The notes under the pieces are model-generated. The model saw only the letters and a program-made list of their open reading frames with translations, was not told the DNA's origin and did no database searches. The position numbers and the translations under genes are program-made. 64,000 bases of DNA from Hypomyces perniciosus. Taxonomy: Eukaryota; Ascomycota; Sordariomycetes; Hypocreales; Hypocreaceae. This document shows, piece after piece, positions 33,802 through 46,997 of this stretch (position 1 is its first letter; each line of letters opens with the position of its first letter). The stretch lies in assembly GCA_008477525.1 (NCBI GenBank), contig SPDT01000001.1, positions 1,550,001-1,614,000 of the forward strand, given 5' to 3'.

Positions 33802-36800
33802 TTAAGGTGCTTGCCTTAAGGGCGCCAGGCTATCCCAAGTATCCTGTCTTTTAATCGGCCTCGTACGATCCGGTTGCCACGGTTCTGATTTGTCACCGAT
33901 TCTGGTCTTGCCTTCACTTCCAGGCAGCCTGCCAGACTTTTGCCTTGATATGTTTCCCATGGACGATTTGTATCCCCTCCGACTGGTCAACTCTAGTGCG
34001 CTAGGTGTCGGCGTCATCATCTTCAACTTGTCTCGCCGCAGGGAATGCACCATCTCATAGCGATCATCCGCCGTGAATCTCTTGAACCTCGACTCCTCAA
34101 GTCTTTGAACCACCCAGTCGTGTATTTCGTCGCCCTTATAGCCATAAATGAAGGCCACTATAACGACAAAGACCGTAATTGGGATTGCGCTGATCCAGAA
34201 TATCTGCTGGTTATATTCCATGTCTCTCACATCAGACGTGTTCATGCCCATATAACTGGAGACGAACGACAGGGGTAAGAAAAACAGCGTCACGATCGTA
34301 AAGACTCGGATTGCCTTTCCATGATCTTCTTCCATAATCTCAATCGTCTGTTTTACCTGCTCCTTGAGGAATTTTGATCGTGTCTTCATGTTGTCAATAT
34401 CACGCCTTCTCCTTTCTAGCTTTTGCAATTGATCATCCCGGTATGCGCTCTCAGTTTGGTACTGGCTGATTCGAGTTCTGGTAAACAGGCGAAGTGTCTT
34501 TGGGTAGACGGCGTTGGTGTATTTGATAAGGCAGTCTTGCTGGTCGAATAATAGATTGCCTAGTGCCTCGAGCTCTTCCTCAAGGTCGTGGATATCTAGG
34601 AAGACTCGCTTCTGCGGTCGTCGGTTCGCTTGATAATGCAGCCGAGAGGTGTAATCTTTGTATAACTTGATAAATAAATCTTCCTGATACCGCCAAGTCG
34701 GTTGAAGAGACCTGAGAGGTAGGTTTTGTCCTGCGCAAATGATTGCCAGAGCCAGGAACTCCGCTCCGACAGTCTGGGGCTGAAGCCTCTCTATGTCGCG
34801 GGATGTATTGCCAGATAAGAAAATTTCTCTTTTTGCACTGTCGAGTCGATCGATGGTCCGCTCCATTTCGGTGCTTTCCAAGGTGCTGAGTTCCTGGATC
34901 TTCGCGTCGATGCGGTTCAGCAACTGACCGTTGCGTACATTCTGCAGCACGCTATCGCGACGCCTGTTCATCAGAGAGAGCGTCTTTGAATGGAGGACAA
35001 ATATTTTAACAATATGCTGAAATGCGTAGAGCACAGCACCTGGTAAGGGTGGTCTCGTTGATCCAAGGTCAGTCGCGGAGTTGGTCACCATAATGTGCAG
35101 CTCCTTGACGTATCTGTTTATTCGATGCAGGTCGTTGATAAAATCTTCCATATTGGCCGAAAACCCGTCTCTTGGTCCCCGGGGAGCATAAGAAACGTGC
35201 CAAATGGGGTGTAGCCAGACATAGCAGGGGTCATCAAAAGATCGCTCAAACTCACCCGTGCAGTCTAGGTGCTTGACGTGGAGATGCTCCAAAGCCTCTG
35301 TTACTGACGAGTAATGCTTACCGTCTTTGCAGTCTTTGCATTCACGCCAGGACTCTGCTCGAGCAGCTGGGTCCATTCGCTGGAAATGGCTTGAGAAATC
35401 GCGTATAAAGTATGCACATCCGTCATCGGGCCCTCGCTCGTTCTCCTCCCAGATTAATTGCTGCAGCAGTTATTAACATCCGATGATGAAGGCACATGAA
35501 TGGAACAGAACTTACGCGACACAGGATATCTAAGCTACCCCAGAAACGTTTCAACAGAACATGTACCATGGCGCCTCCCTCCTTGGGAATGAACGCCCAT
35601 GAGAGCTGACGGCTAACGTCAACGAGTTGCTTCATCAGTGCTTTGTCATAGCTCATGATGCCCTTTGATTGCGCTTGTTTCCAACCCGCCTCTTCTGGCT
35701 CAACCTTTGCAGATTCTGTCTTCTGTCCCGTGTCGCTCTGAGTCGGTTGTTGGCCATCGTTAACTTGTGAGTCAGGAGTGTGGCCTTCATTGGTTTTTGG
35801 GCCTTCACTGGCCCCTCCCATCTCTTTATCATGACCCCCTGACGAATCATCCAGCCGTATACGTCCGTCATCTTCTTTCAGTTTCAGGTCCCCATCAGGC
35901 AAGATACCATTCAAAAACTCTTGTCTTAAGAAAAAGTCTTCCATGCTGCATTCTGGTATTGTGTCGTAATATCTTCCGATTCGGCCTGCAGAAATGGATT
36001 TGTCAATATGACTGAGGAGCTTGATCATAGCCTCATCAGTCGTCTCTGTGCCCTCCATAGCAACAGTGCTTCGGGATGGCCAATAGAAGAATGGAATGGT
36101 GATTTCGAATGGCAGTCCTGGCTCGATAGTAGTGCTAGACCTGGTATCTCGTGAATATGCTCCATCCTTATCGCTGTAGTAATCGTCCTCGGCCGCAAAT
36201 CGTACTTCTCGATGTGGACGGTCGTCGGCCGCAGGATCCTTGTTGTCCATCATCTCAGCCGGTTTCGAATATCTGGTGTTGTTGTCTTGCGAAATAGGCC
36301 TTCTGCCATAACTTAACTCAGAAGGAACAGGAGACGGTGGATCAGGATAGTGGCGGTGACGAAGCAGTGATCGTCGATTTGTTACTCGGGAAACATAGTC
36401 TTCATCATCAAGATGTTGCTGATTCACAGGACCATCTCGGCTTGATTGAGAAGACCGTCGTCCCTTTTGGTCAAACTGTCGTCTCAAACGCTGTGACATG
36501 TCGCTGCTTGTTGGGCGATTGGGCTGCCTCGTATGGCGTTCACGTTCCTATATCATGAGTAAGCTCGGGATAAATCATGGAAACAACATGGTGGGCCGCT
36601 TACTACGTAATTAAGTGGCCTATTTCGTGTTGTCCATTCCGTTTCCTCAGATGGATTATCATCATCGGCGGATAGCACGACTTTATTTTTTTCTCTCAAT
36701 CGCCTTTTAGGTTTTGCCCATCCAGCAGCTGAGGATGTGCTCAAGTCATCATCGTAGGCTCCATCGGAAGGTGCTTCAATCATGTTTTGTTTGCCGACGT

Positions 36801-39207
36801 TCTGAATTTGTTCTTTTCCGCCCTCGCTATCAGTGGAATCTTCAACATATCCGACATAAGTGATATGCTTTTTTACTGGCTTATCTTTTGAACCGGAGAG
36901 ACCTTCTGCTGAATCCTTCCTTCGGTAATGTGCTCTGGCCGGCGGCGATGGCCACCGAGCCGGAGAAGAAACCCCGTACCTACGGGTGGACTCGATTTCA
37001 TCTGCACTTGCGTTTGTGTTTTCTTCGCCTTCCACGTCATCGGCGATATCACTCAAAGAAACCCTTTCGCCAGAATCCGAGGATACCGACGTCGCTGTCG
37101 GTTTATAATACCCGTGGAACTCGGTATGATTCTCGCCTCTCGAAGGATTCTCTTGTGCATTCGATGGAGTCTCAGTGTTGATTGCTTGCTTTGGGGGCGT
37201 TAGTTGATCTACAACCGTATTTTCGATATTGGACCTATCTTCAGAAGGTAAAGTCGGTGAAGTATGGCTAAATCCTTCCTTATACCCGCGTTGTTGAGGT
37301 GATTCTTCCACGCTTTGTCGGCGCTCCGGATATGTGATGAGTCGTCGTTGGTCTGTCACAGCATAAATCGGCCGCCAGGGTTCTAAAGCCTCGGACCTGA
37401 GAGTTCTGACATCGCATGAGCTGCTTTGTTCGTCTTCACCGCCCCAGGCATATTTCGGACTCCGTTTGTGGCCCATGTATGAACTCTGTTGCGTGTCTCT
37501 TGACTCTAAACGATCGTATTCGCGACTTCGACTTCGCTGCCTGAGCAACATCGCCCAGTCGTCATAACTATATTCTTCTGGCACTATCGAAGATGCGTAT
37601 ATTGAAGAACGTCGGTAGTTCACGTCATCCGTGGTTTCGCTGAAATTGTATGGCTGATAGTCTATCATAAGCAGTTCCCGACTGGCTGAACGACTTGAGC
37701 TCTGAGATGTGTAGCTCTGCGAGCAGGACGAACTCTTCTTCTTTTTCTTTACGAGACTCCAATTTAGCGGTTGCGTCATTGGTAATTTCATGATCTCAAT
37801 CCACCTCTCGCCGGTTATAACTTCATTGTTCTTGTCAACAAGGTCATAGTTCATAGCGTCGGAGACCTTTCCTTCGCCGAGAACTACGATATAACGGAAG
37901 AAGTCGACCCATGAAATATTTTCCGGCAAAACAATACGGTGTAAACAGCCATTTGCATCAAGGACTCGAAGCGTGATAGGCTTCTCGGGAAGGCATGCGC
38001 TTCTCTCGATGATGCCGCCGCCAACATCATCAATCACTTGATCAGACATGGTGATAATGATATCGGAGCCGAGAAGAAGACACCACGTTTGGTCAATATG
38101 CAAAACCTCGCTCGATTGACGACCACGAGTCGAAATCTTTCGCACGACTTGCTGCTTGTCGCGATTCGAAACAACATCAAATCCGTAAAGGCTTTGAAGA
38201 AGAGTCCGAGGGTGAAACTCGTCATTGTTTCCAGCGCCTCGCTGACTCCTCAAAGATTTCATACTTAAGTAGGGCGAGGCCACAAAAACGGCAGGATGAG
38301 TGACGTGTCCTGGCTGATACGGCCGATCATAATCATCAGGACTGTAACCTGTGGCTCGCAAAACGAAGCCTGGCTCGATATATGGACCATTCTCAGAATC
38401 TCGAACAAACTTCCGCTGGATTGCCTCGAGTAATGTGATAGCCACCGTTCTAAGGTGGTCATCAATGAATGGACAATTCATGATAAGTTTCTACAACAGC
38501 GTCAGCGGAAGCTACTGGGCTTGTTAAAGTACACGACATACGTCGAAGGCCTTGAGACTCATCGTGCGGCGTTCAACGTGACTGCGAAGACAGATCATCA
38601 GTTACATGAATCGAGAGAAGAACAGCTTTAAAACTTACAGCCACCTTACTTGAACAAATTCCGCGTCGCCTTCTCGTGGCGGTCCTTCCGGGCAAAACAA
38701 TACAACTTTCCCCTGGCCCGTCTCATTGACAGAGTATTCCAAGGCATAGATGGACTGAAAATGCGTTGTGCCAATTTCTTCCAGGTGTGTCTTGCTCTCT
38801 TTCCAAGCTGGCTCTGCTTTTGAGGTGTCGCTAGTCCCAATGATAACATTGCCCTCCTTGTTGCCGCCTTTGAGGGCGACGCTTATGGATAGGCCATCGC
38901 TCTTCGCTCTTTCAACCATGGTGCCGGTGTAAATCACCTCTTCCTGCACCGTGGCATCGTCGTTATCTGGACCTATATCCTCGTCATACTCCCCACTAAA
39001 TGGCGATAATGATCTCGTTCTGCTCCCGGGTGGCTGTCGTGAGTCTTCTGTCGACTGCAGGAATGGCCGGCCTCTCCCATTATCGTCGCCGTTGTTTTCA
39101 TAGTAACCCTCTTCATCTTCCGAGTCCTCACTGTAGTATGGAGATCTATAATGCCGTGTAGGATTCCCATGTAGGTCAGGGTACCGCCGACTTCCAGGAT
39201 ATTTCAT
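33802..39207 (-). CDS. Large CorA-like divalent cation transporter-family protein
   Basis: Five exons on the minus strand: 39207-38639, 38581-38542 (40 nt), 38490-36604, 36547-35516 and 35460-33802, giving 1,728 residues with the frame kept at every junction. The first two thirds are charged, Ser/Arg/Glu-rich and probably disordered. The segment WLHVERRTMSLKAF spans the small exon. The C-terminal third has a coiled region, then two membrane spans with the CorA signature GMN (about residues 1581-1583, in SSYMGMNTSD) and a second span IFWISAIPITVFVVIVAF. CorA proteins are Mg2+ channels working as pentamers. Large fungal members with long N-terminal regions are common but their role is unknown. 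The fourth intron donor could be GTAGTA or GTAAGC; the latter was chosen. Confidence 0.8.
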
Positions 39208-39696
39208 GACTTCCTAGCGGTCGCGTTTTCTGTGTCCTAAGCTTATTAACCTTCAACAATAGGCTTCAAACAGAAACAAGACAAACGCAAACTAGTACTG
39301 AGGTACAAGTGATGAGTGCGTTGACTCGGGCGCTACCGCTTCAGGATTCCACAAAAGCGGGAGCCACGGACCCGTTTCAGAGCCCAACAGTTTGTTAGGC
39401 AAAAGTTGGGCTCCCTGTGGAGTAAGCCCCGTTTTATTAATGTGTGCAGATTCTTATGGGATAAACGGGCCGGCTTCGGCAAAACATTAGTTCGATACCG
39501 AGGATTCTTGTCACTTGTTGCGCGGCTCTCTTGGACGGCATGCCATCTTTATAGATTCTTTTAAGCCTTTAAATCATCCACCCCTTTGAGCCGGGAGCTG
39601 CGTAAGGCAAGTCTGTATTCACATTTTATGGGTAGATGCACATCATGATTAGCTGAACCGTGATCTTGTATACCGTTATTTCCTAGGGGATATTAA
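39208..39696. other. Promoter of CorA-like gene and 3' flank of lipase gene
   Basis: About 490 bp between a minus-strand gene start and the stop of the next minus-strand gene. No further features are seen. Confidence 0.5.
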
Positions 39697-40962
39697 TTAG
39701 GACGCTGGGGCTGTCGTACTGACTGCCACATCCCGAATTGTGCAGCCCGTCTGCTCAAGCTTTCCATTCAACACCTTTGTGAGCCACTTAAACGCCCTCG
39801 CGTTCCCACTGGTCTGCTCTTCCAAATGGTTGCCGATAGTGTTTCGCTCGTAGAGAATGTCGACGCCTACGCCACAGTAGCGATCAACCAGTGCATCTGT
39901 GCTGTCAATTGGTGTTATCTCGTCATGGACAGCCTTGTAAATAAACAGGGGGATTTTCGGCGTGCCCTGGAAGCCCATGTAGCCATTGTTGTTGAGAATT
40001 TGCATAATAGCAGGGTCATCCATGATGTGCTGGCCAATGTCAAAGTACTCCCAAATGTTCTGGCCTTGATACGACTCGATCGCCTCAGCGGGGCCCATCT
40101 TCTGAGCTGCCAGGAAGCCAGTCTTATTGTATAGTCCCTCAGACTTGAGATGGCTGAGTATGTGCTCCTTGACAACGGGATATTCATTCCCAAAGCCCAG
40201 TAGCAATAACACATTGAGGCCAGCATAGAATTTCGAATTGACAGCATCGAAAATGGCAGTTATATTCGACGCGAGTCCGCCCAAGGCGGCGCCACCGATC
40301 TGAAGCTCAGGCGCATAGACGACCTGGAGCTCGGCGGCAGACTCGGACGCAACACTGCCACCCGAATAACCCCAAAGAGCGTACCGCGCATCCTTGTCAA
40401 GGGCCCGTTTCTCGAGGACGGCGCGCACGGAGTCGAGTGTCGCAAAGCCGTTGCCGACAACGGCACCAAATGCGGCCTTGTGGCCTTCGTGGTCCGGCAC
40501 GTTAACGTACCAGCCTTTGCTGAGAGCAATGCTGATGTCGGACAGGGTGCTGGGATCCGGAGTGTAGAGGATGTAGCTGGGGCTATGATCAACATCTGGC
40601 GTGTTATAGGGGATCTGGTATGAGAGAAGTGCGTCGCCAGAGGTGTGTAATGGGACGAAGAGAGTCGTTACAGCCCATGAGGGTTCGTGCTGAGCGCTCG
40701 TGGTGCGGTACACAATGTTGTACGCTGCGCTGCAGTTGGCGATAACTTTGGTCAGATTGCCTAGTGCGTGTCGCTGACGTAGGATCGTGCCTGGAGCTGT
40801 TTGTTCAAAGCCTTGCGGTGCGCTGTAGAAAGGGTCCTGGCTGGGCGGCAAAGGCAGAGCGGTTGAAGTAGAGTCGTGCGTCGAGTCAGGAAGACCAAAG
40901 ACGATTGACACATGCAGCAACAAAAGTGCCGCGAATGCCGTGTACGAGTATAATAGCACCAT
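39697..40962 (-). CDS. Secretory lipase (LIP family)
   Basis: Single exon. The frame opens at 41,046, but the Met at 40,962 is preferred because it begins a signal peptide (MVLLYSYTAFAALLLLHVS); this gives 421 residues. Alpha/beta hydrolase features: nucleophile GYSGGS (Ser about 200), an acid in HDEITPIDSTDALVDRY and the His in IGNHLEEQ near the C-terminus. Matches the secretory lipase family that includes Candida LIP proteins and Aspergillus homologues, which hydrolyse triacylglycerols or related esters outside the cell. Several N-x-S/T sites fit secretion. Substrate not deducible. Confidence 0.85.
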   Translation of the reverse strand: MVLLYSYTAFAALLLLHVSIVFGLPDSTHDSTSTALPLPPSQDPFYSAPQGFEQTAPGTILRQRHALGNLTKVIANCSAAYNIVYRTTSAQHEPSWAVTTLFVPLHTSGDALLSYQIPYNTPDVDHSPSYILYTPDPSTLSDISIALSKGWYVNVPDHEGHKAAFGAVVGNGFATLDSVRAVLEKRALDKDARYALWGYSGGSVASESAAELQVVYAPELQIGGAALGGLASNITAIFDAVNSKFYAGLNVLLLLGFGNEYPVVKEHILSHLKSEGLYNKTGFLAAQKMGPAEAIESYQGQNIWEYFDIGQHIMDDPAIMQILNNNGYMGFQGTPKIPLFIYKAVHDEITPIDSTDALVDRYCGVGVDILYERNTIGNHLEEQTSGNARAFKWLTKVLNGKLEQTGCTIRDVAVSTTAPAS

Positions 40963-41429
40963 GATTAGAAAAGATGGATCACCGTTGTTCAGGAAACAAA
41001 GAGCTAGACACTGGCTATCATTTGATCGGCGGATTGTGTCCTCCATTTATACTCACTCCATCAGCACTCTTTGCTCAACGCCCAGCTCCTTCAATACGAG
41101 TACTGGCCACATTTGCGCCACAAGCTGCTGCCAGATAAGCTTTGGGACAGCTAGTAAAGCTAGATTTAACCATTGAACTGTACGGAGCACGAAGTATGCT
41201 TGTAACTTATCCTATAATAATGTTGAGTTATTGTACATAATAATGAATCTACCTGCTTAGCTGCAACATTTTCTGAATCAGTGGGTCCCCTTTGTCCTAG
41301 AAAAGCGAAGTGGGCTATGAATTTGAGATCCCTATGGAGTTACGTAGTATGTACTCCGTACATAGTACTAGTAGTATTACGGAGTACCTAATAGCTGTTC
41401 TCCTCACTAAAATCGGGGATCCCCCGGCC
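40963..41429. promoter_or_regulatory. Lipase upstream region with TACGGAGTA dyads
   Basis: Upstream of the lipase and up to the AT-rich block. Near 41,350-41,390 there are closely spaced GTACTCCGTAC and TTACGGAGTACC copies that can pair. These belong to a motif repeated across the window. Confidence 0.4.
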
Positions 41430-44400
41430 CGCTTTTAGCGGCTGCGAAAGCCCCTTCTTACAGTGGCTCTCTCCTTAGGCGCTGTTGCTTCGCTAGCGCA
41501 TAGCTGTTAAGTGGCCCATTATTAGATTCAATTGGGCTATATTTAGATATATAGTCGTTAAAGGCTGCTGTATCTTTAAGTATATATATCGGTTCCTAGG
41601 TTGGCTTTATATATCTTTTCCACTGTATTAATGCTTTGCGGAAAAAGCCGCGACCTTGCCGCTTAGTCTTCGCGCAAAGGACCTCTTCAATTTCCCATTT
41701 ATCCTCGCTATCTACTCGTATCGGTAATAGTTAAAGGTCATTTAAAATCTAGCCCAGAAAAGGGTTATTAGCCACTTTTTTTAATAAGTTAATATAAAAT
41801 CGCAGGTATATACCAGTTAATATACCTAGTTCTACTATATAAAGGCTAATAACCTTTATTACTGTATACTTATAATATAAAGCATTAAGCTTTTTAAAAG
41901 GCTGGGGAGTATTATAGTTGCTGAGGTATAGCTAGACTTTATCTCCTACTTTATATCTTTTAAAGGGGCCTTGCTGCTAGTTTATAGAGTCTTTATAGTA
42001 TTATTACATAGCAGTAAATACTGCTTAAATAAAGGCAGTTACTCCTTTTAGTCTTTTAATTATTTCTTTTACAGCCTTCTCTTCTAAGTCCTTTAATCTA
42101 ATAGCTTTATTTTCTTTTATATATAGCTGGAGGGGTTCTATATAGTAGCTGTACTTAAAGAAAAAGGGGCTTATTTAGATAGCTGTGTATTTGCGGTTAT
42201 TTAAAGCTAGTTGCGCTGCTAGGAGGAGGTTTCTTTAATTGCTTTAAAAGTAGTCTATATATGCTTTAAAGTATACTTAAATCTTTTAGTTACTCTTTTC
42301 TAGTCTGCCGTTAGTCTATAGGTAATACGCTATATTTAGGTATTATTAGGTTCCTATTAGTTTACAGAAAGCTCTTTAAAAGCAGCTAGTCTAATTAAAT
42401 CCTCAGTTATTAATTATAAACCAGGGTATTTTATAAAACTAATAATAGTATTAAAGGAACCTCTTTATATATACTTTTACCTTTATACTCTCTATTACTT
42501 TAAAGGTAATATTCTTAATAAGCCAGTTAATAATAACTTAAAGGTATTATATTTATATTAATCCTATAGGTAATAGGTTAACTATAAAGTCTATAGCTAG
42601 GTTACTGTAGATATGTTAAAGAATAGGTAATAGTTTAAAAAGTCTTCGCTTATAGCTTTTTTATACCTTTCCTCTTTTATATATATTGCAGTTATAGAGG
42701 AATTATTAAACTATACTGCTAATTCCTAGCTAAAAAAACCTATAAGAAATAATAGCTAGGGTTCTATTATAACTTAAATGGCCTAAAACTACAGCGTTAT
42801 ATTCTACTTGCATAATATAAATGCGCAGCGTTTTGCCTTTTTTTTCGGTTATAGCTGGTACTTAAATATAGTTTTAGAACATTAATCTCTATTCTTTATT
42901 GATTATATATTCCAATATCTATACTTTAAGTTAAAGGTCTGCGGGGAGGGAGCGCTTTTCTTTCTTAACTGCAGTATATACCTATTAACATATTAAGTCC
43001 TTTTAAATTATTAGGTTTTATAGGTCCTATAGTTCCTTATTTCTATCGAATATACGCATTAAAGGGAGATTAATATTACTGTCCTTGAATCTCTATATTA
43101 CTAGTGCAGCTAAAATAAATTATATATAGCGGCTTAATTCGCGCTTATTGCCTTTATTAAATAGAAGGTTTTATTCCCTGTAGCTTAATATATTGGGAGC
43201 AGCTGCCTTACTGCCTAGCCTATATTAGATTGTAAAATCGAACTAGGAAAAGAACTCTGCTTAACGCGTTTATTATTTAGAGAGTTTCCTGCGCATTATA
43301 AAGAACTGTAAATTCTTATAGTTTAAAATAACTATAAAGGGGTTATAGCTATATAGCTTTACTCTCTACTTTTTTAAATAGCGAATTACTGCTAGTATTT
43401 CTTTATTATAAATAAAATAATTATATTTAACAAGGCTTAGCTTTTATAAGTAATAAACTATAATATAATATTCTCCCTTTTTATTTTTTTATAAAAGGAT
43501 TTTTTTTAAAGTGTATTTTAAATAGTCTGCTTTAATAAAAGTATATTTTATAGGATTTTAAGTTTATAATATAAAGGCTTTAATAAAGAGGCGTTTAAGC
43601 TTTTAAAAGGCTACTTTTTCTATACCTTTTTACTAAAAAGGGGTCTTTTTTTTAGTTAGCCTTATAAGCAGGTAAGCTATTTGAGAGAACCTAGGGATAA
43701 ATATCTAATAGTAATTAATAAAGCTAAAAAAAGCTTTAAACTCCTGTTACTGTTATAGGTGCCTACTATTTACTAATAGTTTACTACTTTTTAAAGTTAT
43801 AAGCAATTCCTTTACTAGTATATATAATAAACCTAAAGTATTTAATCTCTTTTTATATAAATGTGCACTTTTTAGGATTTAGGTATAGCCTAGTATTAGT
43901 AAAGACGTATAAAACTCGCTAAACCTTTTTTATATAGTCTTTTTATAACCTATTAATATAAATTAAAATATTGTTAAGGTATATAGATATAAAGTCGTTT
44001 AAAAAAGGGTATAGTATTTAGTTAATATACTGTTAGAACGCTATTAGTGCGCCAGTAAATCTAAATGGAACTACCTGCTACTTATATAGGCTATAGTATA
44101 TATAAAATGCAGTCTTATATTCTTCTCTTTTCGCGACTTTAATTTTATAGAATACAGCTATTATCTCTAGCTTTATAAACTACTTTACTTTTATTAAGCT
44201 ATTAAGGGTTTTAAAAAAAAGGGGAGGGGGTAGCGATTTTACTGTATTATTGCATTTAAGGTATAGTAGTTTATATAAAAGCGAATTCCTCTTTTAGGTT
44301 TCCGAATAAAGAGGATAAAGGCTGCGGCAGCTAAACTGCTAGCTTAAATAAATCCTTTATTAAGTAAATTAAAGAGGGTCTTTTATAATATTAATAGTTC

Positions 44401-46146
44401 TTTGTATAATATACTATAAAAGGGGCCTTAAAGGAGTTTTAGTTCTTTACTGTATTTATTGGCTTTTAAGGGAATCTGTAAATTAACTTTAGGGCAGTAT
44501 AGTAAAAGTTTAATAGCTTTTTTTATAGAGAATAGCAAATAGAACTCTTTAAATAGTTTAAGGGGGATATATTCCTGGGGATTTATAAGTTTCTTAGGCT
44601 AAAGTGCTGTTTTAATATTAAATAAGCTAATAGCTTAAAGGAAATATACTTCCTTTTCGCTATTCCTTTTAATGCAGCAGTATTTTACTTGCAATATTAA
44701 GGCTAGTATAAGCTAGGCTTTTTATATAGCTTTAATATTCCCAGGCTCTTTTTTATCTATAAATTATAGCTGTAGGCTAGCTTTTCTATAGTTAACTTCC
44801 TTTTTAGCTGTATTATATATTACCTAGTTAGCCTTAACTTAAAGCTTACTAAAGATTAGGTTATAATCTAGTTTATCTACTATATAAACATATTAATGTT
44901 TAATATAGCTATATAGATCCAGGTAAATAATAGTAATATAGCTGGTTTTTACCTTTTTATAGATCTCAGTAAATATTTTAATTTTCTTTTTAGTGATTTT
45001 AATTTACAGGAGGTATAACTTTTAGGTAAAAGAGGAGTTTATAATAATATAAAGGTTATAGCTAATATTAAATAGTACTGTAATAGGTATATTCTCTATT
45101 TTAGCTTATAATATTGCTAATTTGCCGGTTATTTGCTCTTTAAACTCCTTTTATCCTTTTAGTTCTTCCTTTATAGGCTTTAACGCTTAACTTTACATTA
45201 AAGCTAATCTTTTAACTTATCGCTAAAGTTATTATTTTCATTGCCGTTAATATACTGGTTATTATTATTAGATTTACAGTCAATAATCTAGATTTAATGC
45301 GCCTAGGCTCTATAGCCTTTTTTGCAAAACCAGGCAATATATCCTTTTTTCCTGCAATAGTAATATATAGCCTTTTAGGCAGTATTTGCCTCGCTTATTA
45401 AAAAGCTGTATTAGCGCTAGTTCTTTATATAGTTTATGCCCTTTATCCGGGTATTGCCTTTCTCGTTAACTGCTTATATATAGTCCTTTAAAGTGCAATA
45501 TAGTTAAAGCTTATTATATTTTTTCTGCTAAAAGTAGCCTATTAAGGCAGCTCCTGTATTTTATTAGTCTAGATTTAATTATTTAATATAGCTAGCAATA
45601 TTTTAAACTTTAATAAACTATTTACTATAAGTAAGCAGCAGGTTTACTATTATTAAGCAGAATTATAGTTTTAAAAATAATACTCCTTTAAAGAAGATAA
45701 TTTTAGCTTAATTAGCCTAATTGTCGCCACCTGCTTTAAAGAGCTTTTATTTAAAGCAGGGAAGGAAAAATAAAAGTACAGTTTTATCTCTTTACTTAAA
45801 AGTGCGCAGCTTTTATACAGTTTAGTTCTAAAGTCCTTAATCCTTATAAGTATAGTTTAAGTATTATATAAATTTTATTAGGTTATAGTTCCTATTAGTT
45901 CCTTTTAATATATAAAAGGTAGCGATTACCTGTTTAAGTATAGCGTTTAAATAAAAGTTAATAAAGTACTACTATTCTTTATTACTATTATAAAACTCTT
46001 TATTAAGTTTAAGCTTTTCGTATATATTTTATGCCTATATAGTATACTCCCTTTACTTTCTTAAAAATTTAGATAGGTTAAAGAGTAGCTTCCTTTTAAC
46101 CTTAAGAGTTTATATAAACTCTATTATAAAGGTTAATATAGGCTTT
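41430..46146 (-). mobile_element. RIP-degraded Ty3/gypsy chromovirus, minus strand
   Basis: AT-rich with no open frame of 60 codons. On the minus strand, around 43,870-44,000, YPFLNDFISIYLNNILIYIN and LYLNPKKCTFI..EIKYFRF match the RT catalytic block (YxDDILIYS, then GL.LN..KC.F....V.FLG), with both catalytic Asp read as Asn, the product of G-to-A change. Around 41,715-41,600, DKWEIEEVLCAKTKRQGRG then FRKALIQWKRYIKPTWEP matches a chromodomain, which in chromoviruses follows integrase. A gag-like stretch continues at 46,732-46,990 beyond an inserted LTR. The order chromodomain (left), RT, gag (right) fits one minus-strand element. Confidence 0.75.
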
Positions 46147-46726
46147 TGTTAAAATAACAAGGTTATACTAAACCTTATTTAAGTGCAGCTTCTTGGAAGG
46201 TGCACCTAACGCAGCAATAAGGAAACGACTGAGAGTCTAGTTAGGTTAACAATAGATAAACAATTAAATTGTAACTGAACTAATAGCTAGAAAGCTATAG
46301 AATATCTAGTGATGTGCGGCTGGTGTAGAAGTGATTGTATGAACAATAGCTTTGTCTTTTACAATAGTCCTCCGACCTAATAATAGGTGTGCGGTGGCAG
46401 AATTGGGTTTGTGGCCGCATTCCTATTTTCCGCAAAATTTATTTGTATGTAAAATCGGTTAAATCGACTCACGGCCATACAAACGGGAAACCATTTTAGT
46501 CAGATTTTTCACAATGGCCATTATGCCCATTATATTGAGTCTAGGGTAGGCGGGGTAGCCGATCCTAGCTCAATTGTTATCGTTGAGGATAACAGAAATT
46601 TCCTGACTTACACCGAAGTTCTTCCGGAACTCGGTCCTAGCGTTGGGCCTAATTCCGGGTCTAGCCAGAATAGGAAGGTTACCCAATTACACAGAAATCC
46701 TTGCTTTTTAGCCCTCCTTTTTAACA
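46147..46726 (-). repeat. Solo LTR, family B copy 2, with perfect 5-bp duplication
   Basis: 580 bp, reverse complement of the LTR at 9,064. Starts TGTTAAAATAACAAGG and ends CCTCCTTTTTAACA. Flanked by GCTTT at 46,142-46,146 and 46,727-46,731. It lies inside the degraded chromovirus. Confidence 0.9.
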
Positions 46727-46731
46727 GCTTT

Positions 46732-46997
46732 ATAATTATAGCCTGCGCAGGTTTTTATTTAAGTTATAGAAGGAATAATATTTTATTTTCCTAGCTATTT
46801 AGCCTTTAAATCGCTAATGCTATAAAGTCCAGCTTTCTTATTAGTGCAGCTATTTGTTCCTGTAAAGGTAAAACAGCTTGCTTGATCTGCAATTGTATAT
46901 TATTGCCCTTAGAAGCTTGGTCTCTGAAATTCGCTATTTTCCTTCTACAGTAAAAGTTCCATTACTTACTGGCTAGGTAGTAGCTGAGCTATAGATA
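46732..46997 (-). mobile_element. Gag-like fragment of the chromovirus
   Basis: The minus strand between about 46,925 and 46,790 reads RDQASKGNNIQLQIKQ, then LPLQEQIAALIRKLDFIA, a coiled, Gln-rich stretch like the start of Ty3 gag. It is the continuation of the element at 41,430-46,146, separated by a solo LTR. Confidence 0.4.
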
